Part shown: positions 13,747-18,063 of the stretch, in pieces | Numbering within the stretch: the stretch's first letter is position 1 | Layout: each line of letters begins with the position of its first letter | DNA from: RUG023 sp900315435 | GTDB lineage: Bacteria; Spirochaetota; Spirochaetia; Sphaerochaetales; Sphaerochaetaceae | DNA length: 18,063 nucleotides | NCBI GenBank assembly: GCA_902788205.1 | Contig: CADAJJ010000045.1 | Coordinates: 1-18,063 of the forward strand | Direction of reading: 5' to 3' | Program-made: the position numbers and the translations under genes | Notes under the pieces: model-generated | Told to the model about the DNA's origin: nothing | The model's input: only the letters and a program-made list of their open reading frames with translations | Databases searched by the model: none

Positions 13747-14937
13747 CTACAGAGTATCCCGCGAACCTGTGTTCCCGGCGGCCAGCGGAAGCAGAGCACA
13801 GAGCAACGCCATCACCAGTGGGAAGAGGCTGGCAAGAAGCAGTCCATGGCGGATGTCGCCACCCCAGCTGAAGAGGCTGATGAACTCGGGTCCGATCGCG
13901 CAGCCCAAGTCGCCGCTGAACGCCATGAGCGAATACATGGTCGTTCCGCCGAGGGGCAGCAATTCGCCCGCAAGGCTGAAGGTCCCCGGCCAGAAGAGGG
14001 CCGTAGCCGCACCGCAGGCGGCACAGCCAAGCAGCGAAACCATCGGATAGGGTGAGAAAACCGTCAGCAGGTATCCGACAAAGCAACAGAGGGAGCCAAG
14101 GATGATCGCCTTGCGTACCGGAATGTCGCCCCGCCTGCCCAACGTCATGCGCACCAGCCCCATGAGCAGGAAGAACAGGCAAGGCCCGAGGACATCCCCC
14201 ATCGTCTTGCTGACGCCAAGTCCCGTCTCCGCGAAGTACGAGGCCCACTGGCTGATGCCGAACTCCGCGCAACTGGCGATCCCCATCATGGCGAACAGGA
14301 CCAGAAAGACCGGTTTCCTCGCAAGCTCCCTTCCCGTCATGCCCTGTTCTCCTTCCTTGATAAGCGGAGCAATCGGGCAATGGAAGAAGAGGGCAATGCA
14401 GAGAAGCGGCAGGAAAATCCAGCACAGGCTGATCCAATACCAGCGGGCGATCCCAAGGTAGTGGTAGAGCGCAGTCGTGCCGAGGACGGTCAGCACCGTG
14501 CCCCAGGAATAGAACCCGAACAGCATGGTAAGGGCTCCGCTCTTTGCCTTTTCGTCAGGGATTGCCTCGACAATCGGACTGACCAATACCTCGACGATGC
14601 CACCACCCAAGGCGTTGGGAATCATGGCGAGCACAATCCCCAAAAAGCCAATGACCTGCGGCAGGATTGCCATCAATACCAATCCCGCAAGAGCGCAAAG
14701 ATGGCCGAACACCATGGTGGTCCGATAGCCGAAATGGTCGGCAATCGGGGCTGAAAGGAGGTCGATGACGACCTGACTGCCGAAATTCAAGACCACCAGC
14801 AAGCCCAATTGGGCGACCGTCAGGCCGTACAGATGCTGGAAGGTGACGAAGAGCAGTGGCGGAAGGGTGTTGACCACGGACTGCACCACATAGCTCAGAT
14901 AGCATGCCCAGGTCGTCGTGCGGTAGGATTCAGCCAT
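13747..14937 (-). CDS. major facilitator superfamily transporter (second of a tandem pair)
   Basis: The 396-residue polytopic membrane protein is predicted to have about 12 segments, with a cytoplasmic loop in the middle (about 190-205, IAPLIKEGEQGMTG). It is clearly paralogous to the MFS gene just upstream. Shared stretches in the same order are ACYLSYVVQ/CYLSYVVQ, LPPLLF, QVVIDLLS/QIVIDLLS, the GYR-T turn, VEVLVSPI, SQW-SY-AE-GLGV-K, GPCLF, FWPGTFSL and GD-GC--GP. The ATG at 14937 overlaps the previous stop by 8 bases and has an AAGAAGG site. The open frame extends upstream, but that part is antisense-like. The substrate is unknown; MFS proteins of this general type move sugars, drugs or metabolites. 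Confidence 0.88.
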   Translation of the reverse strand: MAESYRTTTWACYLSYVVQSVVNTLPPLLFVTFQHLYGLTVAQLGLLVVLNFGSQVVIDLLSAPIADHFGYRTTMVFGHLCALAGLVLMAILPQVIGFLGIVLAMIPNALGGGIVEVLVSPIVEAIPDEKAKSGALTMLFGFYSWGTVLTVLGTTALYHYLGIARWYWISLCWIFLPLLCIALFFHCPIAPLIKEGEQGMTGRELARKPVFLVLFAMMGIASCAEFGISQWASYFAETGLGVSKTMGDVLGPCLFFLLMGLVRMTLGRRGDIPVRKAIILGSLCCFVGYLLTVFSPYPMVSLLGCAACGAATALFWPGTFSLAGELLPLGGTTMYSLMAFSGDLGCAIGPEFISLFSWGGDIRHGLLLASLFPLVMALLCALLPLAAGNTGSRDTL

Positions 14938-16096
14938 TATCTGCCTTCTTTGCAACCAGTCGGTGCAACACCAGCAGGCAGAGAGCCAGAAGAGCCGGGA
15001 AGATGATGGCATGGGAAAGTCCTTCGCTGACGCTGGGAGCCCAGGCGACCACTTGCGGACCCATGCCGCACCCCACGTCACCGGCAAATGCGAGAAGACT
15101 GAACAGCAAGGTTCCCCCTCCTGGGAGATGGCGTGCCGACAGGCTGAAGGTTCCCGGCCAGAAACAACCGACCGCAAACCCTACCATCGCACAGCCGAGA
15201 AGAGAGAGTACCGGAGTGGTGCCATGGACGATGAAAAAGTAGCCTGCCATGCACAGGACCGTGCAGCTCATCATCAGTTTCTCCACAGACAGGTTCGTTT
15301 CCCGGCTGTACCAGAGCCGGCAAAGTCCCTGCATCAGGGCAAACAGGCAGGGACCTGCCAGGTCTCCCACCAGCTTGGTGACCCCGAGTCCGAGTTCGGC
15401 GTAGTAGCTGACCCACTGGCTGACCGCCTGCTCGCTGGATGAGCCCAGCGGCATCATCACGAGCAATATCCAGAAGACCGGTTGCCTGCACAAACCGACA
15501 AGGCCGATACCCTGCCCCTTTCCATCTCCCGGAACCGGCGCAATGGGCACCAGGAGGAAAAGAATGAATGCTACGAACGGGACTGGGATCCAAAGCAATG
15601 GAATCAAAAACCAACGCGCCTCGCCCAACAAGTGGAAGAGCAACGTGCTGAAGGCGATGACCACCACCATGCCCCAACAATAGAACGAATGGAGCAGGCT
15701 CATCATATGGTCCTTGTCGTTGCTGTCGGGCATATATTGGATGATGGGGCTGACCAGTACCTCGACCACTCCGCTGCCCAGTCCCTGCAGGATCAGGGAA
15801 GCCACCAAGCCATGGAATCCCCGGACGAAGGCCATGACCACCAACCCCACCACCACCGAGGCATGCCCCACCAGCATCGTTCCCCGATACCCGAGCAAAC
15901 GGGAAAGCGGCGTGGAGAGCAGGTCGATGACAATCTGGACGGAAAAGACCAGCAGGATCAGGAAACCCATCTGCCGCTCGTTGATTCCATACAGGCGGGC
16001 GAAGGTGGCAAACAGGAGCGGTGGCAGATTGATGACCAAGGCCTGCACCACATAGCTGAGGTAGCAGGCCTTCGCGGTAAGTCGATAGGAACGCAT
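14930..16096 (-). CDS. major facilitator superfamily transporter (first of a tandem pair)
   Basis: The 388-residue polytopic membrane protein is paralogous along its length to the following gene. It starts MRSYRLTAKACYLSYVVQ, which matches the neighbour's MAESYRTTTWACYLSYVVQ and supports the ATG at 16096. No ribosome site is visible before this ATG. The upstream P13-family gene stops 26 bases away, so translation may rely on coupling. A cytoplasmic mid-loop (APVPGDGKGQGIGL) separates the two six-segment halves. The tandem pair probably arose by duplication. Whether the two act separately or as a heteromer cannot be told. Confidence 0.87.
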   Translation of the reverse strand: MRSYRLTAKACYLSYVVQALVINLPPLLFATFARLYGINERQMGFLILLVFSVQIVIDLLSTPLSRLLGYRGTMLVGHASVVVGLVVMAFVRGFHGLVASLILQGLGSGVVEVLVSPIIQYMPDSNDKDHMMSLLHSFYCWGMVVVIAFSTLLFHLLGEARWFLIPLLWIPVPFVAFILFLLVPIAPVPGDGKGQGIGLVGLCRQPVFWILLVMMPLGSSSEQAVSQWVSYYAELGLGVTKLVGDLAGPCLFALMQGLCRLWYSRETNLSVEKLMMSCTVLCMAGYFFIVHGTTPVLSLLGCAMVGFAVGCFWPGTFSLSARHLPGGGTLLFSLLAFAGDVGCGMGPQVVAWAPSVSEGLSHAIIFPALLALCLLVLHRLVAKKADNG

Positions 16097-16122
16097 GCGT
16101 GGAGTGTATGCGTTTCGACAAC

Positions 16123-16734
16123 TTATCTCAAGACGATGTTCGCACCGAGCACGCCATAGAAACCCCGCTCGGTCTCGAAGGCAGGAAGCGCGACCAGAGA
16201 GACCTTCGCGCTCTCAAGCGAACGAGCCAGGAGCGCGTTCTGATGCTGGGCATACTGGTAGGAACGGCATGCGGCCCAGATGTTCGTGCCCACGCCCATG
16301 GCAAGCCCGGCAACCGAAAGCCCGACGCCCCAGCGGAGCATGGTCTTGTCCACATCATCTGAATTCGCATTCCCCAGCGAGAAGACTCCGGAAAAGCCCT
16401 CGACCAGCGCCTGGGAGAAAATCAAAACGACGCCGCTCGCACACATCACCGTCGCTCCGACATCGCAAGCCAAGGCGGTGGTGCCGGTCTTCCCATCCCC
16501 CTGGATGAAGTTGCCGATACCGAAACCAGGAAACAGGTCGAGCACGACGGGAAGCACGGTCTTGGTACGATACTTCGCCTCCAGCCAGTCACGCTCCTCT
16601 TCCGAAAGGCGGTAGGAGGAAAGATCCGCACCCCGGTTCTTCCGCAAGGCCTTGGAAGCTTCCTCGACGTTCCCGGCGAAAGATGCCTGTCCGAGAAACA
16701 TACCCACAAGAACCCAAACCAGAAATTTCTTCAT
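16123..16734 (-). CDS. P13-family membrane protein (spirochaetal channel-forming family)
   Basis: A 203-residue secreted or membrane protein. The signal peptide MKKFLVWVLVGMFLGQASFA has likely cleavage after A20. The mature part carries LPVVLDLFPGFGIGNFIQGD (61-80), which matches the hallmark PFLLNLF-GFGIGSF-QGD of the Borrelia P13 porin family (recalled from the family, not searched). Hydrophobic segments follow at about 84-108 and 134-155, with a hydrophilic SDDVDKT between. The ATG at 16734 is chosen because it opens the signal peptide and has GGAG 7 bases upstream. The TTG-initiated extension to 16782 is not needed. It is the first gene of a probable operon with the two MFS transporters and is divergent from the permease at 16830. 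P13 proteins are largely restricted to spirochaetes. Confidence 0.72.
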   Translation of the reverse strand: MKKFLVWVLVGMFLGQASFAGNVEEASKALRKNRGADLSSYRLSEEERDWLEAKYRTKTVLPVVLDLFPGFGIGNFIQGDGKTGTTALACDVGATVMCASGVVLIFSQALVEGFSGVFSLGNANSDDVDKTMLRWGVGLSVAGLAMGVGTNIWAACRSYQYAQHQNALLARSLESAKVSLVALPAFETERGFYGVLGANIVLR

Positions 16735-16753
16735 GGACTGTCTCCTTTTTCCC

Positions 16754-16782
16754 ATCATCGCATGCAATTGCACTCCTCTCAA
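16754..16782 (-). promoter_or_regulatory. predicted promoter of the P13/MFS operon
   Basis: Minus strand: TTGAGA (16777-16782), a 17-base spacer, then GATGAT (16754-16759). The start is near 16747, just upstream of the GGAG ribosome site. A 10-bp palindrome, TGCAATTGCA (16763-16772), lies within the spacer and may be an operator shared with the divergent promoter. Confidence 0.5.
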
Positions 16783-16793
16783 GCAAATACTTG

Positions 16794-16823
16794 TTGGCAG
16801 ACAGGAGGGAAACGCATTATGAT
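16794..16823 (+). promoter_or_regulatory. predicted promoter of the ion-transporter permease, with leaderless geometry
   Basis: TTGGCA (16794-16799), an 18-base spacer, then TATGAT (16818-16823); each box matches consensus at five of six positions. Only six bases separate the -10 from the ATG at 16830, so transcription should begin at or beside the start codon. AGGAGGG at 16803-16809 lies inside the spacer and would not be transcribed. Confidence 0.6.
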
Positions 16824-16829
16824 GCGTTC

Positions 16830-17936
16830 ATGCGTCGATTCTTTCGGTTTCTCAGGCAGGAGACGGTGCTTTCCATAAGCCTGGTCCTCGCCCTTTTCAG
16901 CATGGTGCCTGTCCCGCCGGACAGGCGTTATCTTTCCTATATCGACTGGCAGACCATCGCCATGCTCTTCTGCCTGATGATCACGGTGCAAAGTTTTGTC
17001 GATGCAGGGTTGTTTGGATGGATCAAAACCAAGTTGGAGCACCATACGCGACACAGCAGGAATCTTGCCCTTTTGCTCGTCGAGCTGGTCTTCTTCTGCT
17101 CGATGCTGGTGACCAATGATGTCAGTCTGATCGCCTTTGTACCTTTCACGCTGAGCGTCTGGCCAAGGGAAGACGAGAAGGGACTGAGGAGCCTAGTCGT
17201 CCTGGAAACAATCGCGGCCAATCTGGGATCGATGCTGCTTCCGGTCGGCAACCCGCAAAACCTGTATCTGTACAGCACCTACGGCATCCCCTTCGCACCT
17301 TTTTTTCTCAGGATGCTCCCCTTTTCCATCGCCAGCCTGGTCCTGTTGGTGCTCCTTGTCCTGCTGTTGCCGTTCAAGGGAGCCATCGGCCCATCCTCAG
17401 AGACCAACGGAACGGAACTTGACCGGCGAAGACTGATTCTGACAACCTTGCAGTTCCTGCTCTGTCTTGCCACGGTAGTCCGCATCGTCGACTGGAGACT
17501 CACCTTTTTCCTGCTGACGGGAAGCATGGCGCTCTTCTCTCGCCATCTCTTTCGAAAGGTGGACTACGCCCTGCTGCTCACCTTCATCGCCTTTTTCGTC
17601 TTCTCGGGCAACATGGCCCGCATCCCCCAGCTCGACAGCTACATCCAGGGCCATATCGAAGGCCATGCCTTCGGTTTCGCGCTGATTGCCAGCCAGATCA
17701 TCAGCAACGTGCCGGCGGCGATCTTGCTTTCGCGTTTCACCGATGCGGGAATGGGACTGGTCTACGGCACCAACATCGGAGGATTGGGCACGCTGGTGGC
17801 AAGCCTTGCAAGCCTGATCAGCTTCAAGGCCTACGGGAAAAGCGGATGCTCAAAGTGGGCATACCTGGGCACGTTCACCTTGTGGAACCTGGTCTTCCTC
17901 GTCGTCCTCTTCGCAATCGGAAAGCTCCTGGTCTGA
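16830..17936 (+). CDS. ion-transporter superfamily permease (ArsB/CitMHS/SLC13-like)
   Basis: A 368-residue polytopic inner-membrane protein. The repeat-swapped motifs of this superfamily are visible. The first half has VTNDVSLIAFVPFT (94-107) and NLGSMLLPVGNPQN (131-144). The second half has SNVPAAILL and YGTNIGGLGTLVAS near the C-terminus. Such proteins move anions (arsenite, citrate, other carboxylates) or exchange Na+/H+; the substrate cannot be fixed from sequence. The length is slightly below the usual 400-450. The ATG at 16830 is preferred because it opens the conserved part with a basic MRRFFRFLR segment; the frame is open upstream to 16683, but that part runs antisense through the P13 signal peptide. 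It is the only confident plus-strand gene. Confidence 0.85.
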   Translation: MRRFFRFLRQETVLSISLVLALFSMVPVPPDRRYLSYIDWQTIAMLFCLMITVQSFVDAGLFGWIKTKLEHHTRHSRNLALLLVELVFFCSMLVTNDVSLIAFVPFTLSVWPREDEKGLRSLVVLETIAANLGSMLLPVGNPQNLYLYSTYGIPFAPFFLRMLPFSIASLVLLVLLVLLLPFKGAIGPSSETNGTELDRRRLILTTLQFLLCLATVVRIVDWRLTFFLLTGSMALFSRHLFRKVDYALLLTFIAFFVFSGNMARIPQLDSYIQGHIEGHAFGFALIASQIISNVPAAILLSRFTDAGMGLVYGTNIGGLGTLVASLASLISFKAYGKSGCSKWAYLGTFTLWNLVFLVVLFAIGKLLV

Positions 17937-17966
17937 CAAGAATCAAAAAAAGAGGGGAGCCCCAAG

Positions 17967-17992
17967 TGAGGTGAACCCCCAGAGTTGGACCT
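17967..17992 (+). mobile_element. possible left end of an IS3-family element
   Basis: The sequence TGAGGTGAACCCCCAGAGTT followed by GGACCT resembles the terminal inverted repeats of IS3-family elements (TG...CCCC.AA.GTTGGAC). The transposase would lie beyond the window end. This is based on a remembered pattern only. Confidence 0.35.
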
Positions 17993-18001
17993 GAAATAAT
18001 C

Positions 18002-18046
18002 CTAGGCTACCTTTTCTCTGAAAATCAATGGAGAAAGGTAGCCTAG
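18002..18046. repeat. long hairpin at the right edge
   Basis: CTAGGCTACCTTTTCTC (18002-18018) and GAGAAAGGTAGCCTAG (18031-18046) form a 16-bp stem with one bulged base and a 12-base loop. It could be a bidirectional terminator for the permease ending at 17936, though there is no strong T run, or a structure shielding an insertion sequence from read-through. Confidence 0.6.
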
Positions 18047-18063
18047 CTTTATCTGTATCCTTT

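Noticed and set aside
1..18063. CRISPR array, tRNA or rRNA genes
   Set aside because: No regularly spaced repeats of CRISPR length and no cloverleaf or rRNA-like sequence were seen on reading either strand.

Overview
The window looks like a chromosomal segment of a spirochaete, most likely a Sphaerochaeta-type member of the Spirochaetota. This rests on a P13-family membrane protein and on an ABC binding protein whose leader ends in the FAQGKAEA-type sequence common in that group; no rRNA or marker gene confirms it. Base composition is moderately G+C rich. A 5-base N run (571-575) shows that this is a draft or scaffolded assembly. Almost everything lies on the minus strand.

Left edge (1-779): short repeats that resemble an insertion-sequence end, then a broken, gap-containing AAA-ATPase/PD-(D/E)XK gene.

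780-7953, minus strand: a complete histidine operon in the order leader-hisG-hisD-hisC-hisB-hisH-hisA-hisF-hisIE. Genes are packed with ATGA-type overlaps or gaps of 1-7 bases. This is the enterobacterial order, with fused hisB and hisIE. The upstream leader can be read directly. It has a TTGACA promoter, a 15-codon leader peptide with three consecutive His codons, a pairing segment that can form either a protector or an antiterminator hairpin, and a rho-independent terminator just before the hisG ribosome site. Together these form a classical translation-coupled histidine attenuator. The N-terminal phosphatase half of HisB has lost most of its catalytic and zinc motifs, so histidinol-phosphate phosphatase is probably supplied from elsewhere.

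8041-12228, minus strand: a four-gene operon encoding a nucleoside-hydrolase-like protein, a CUT1-type solute-binding protein and two permeases, with no ATPase. Two 15-bp direct repeats exactly 20 bp apart sit on its promoter. A strong hairpin lies between the binding-protein and permease genes.

12374-13632, minus strand: a solitary AAA/DUF4143 ATPase with a three-half-site palindromic operator over its predicted transcription start.

13747-16782, minus strand: a P13-family protein followed by two tandem paralogous MFS transporters. Divergently, on the plus strand (16794-17936), is an ion-transporter-superfamily permease. Its promoter sits so close to the start codon that the mRNA is predicted to be leaderless, the same arrangement as for the his leader peptide. 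The right edge (17967-18063) has an IS3-like terminal sequence and a long hairpin. No gene-free stretch exceeds 300 bases. No tRNA, rRNA or CRISPR array was seen.
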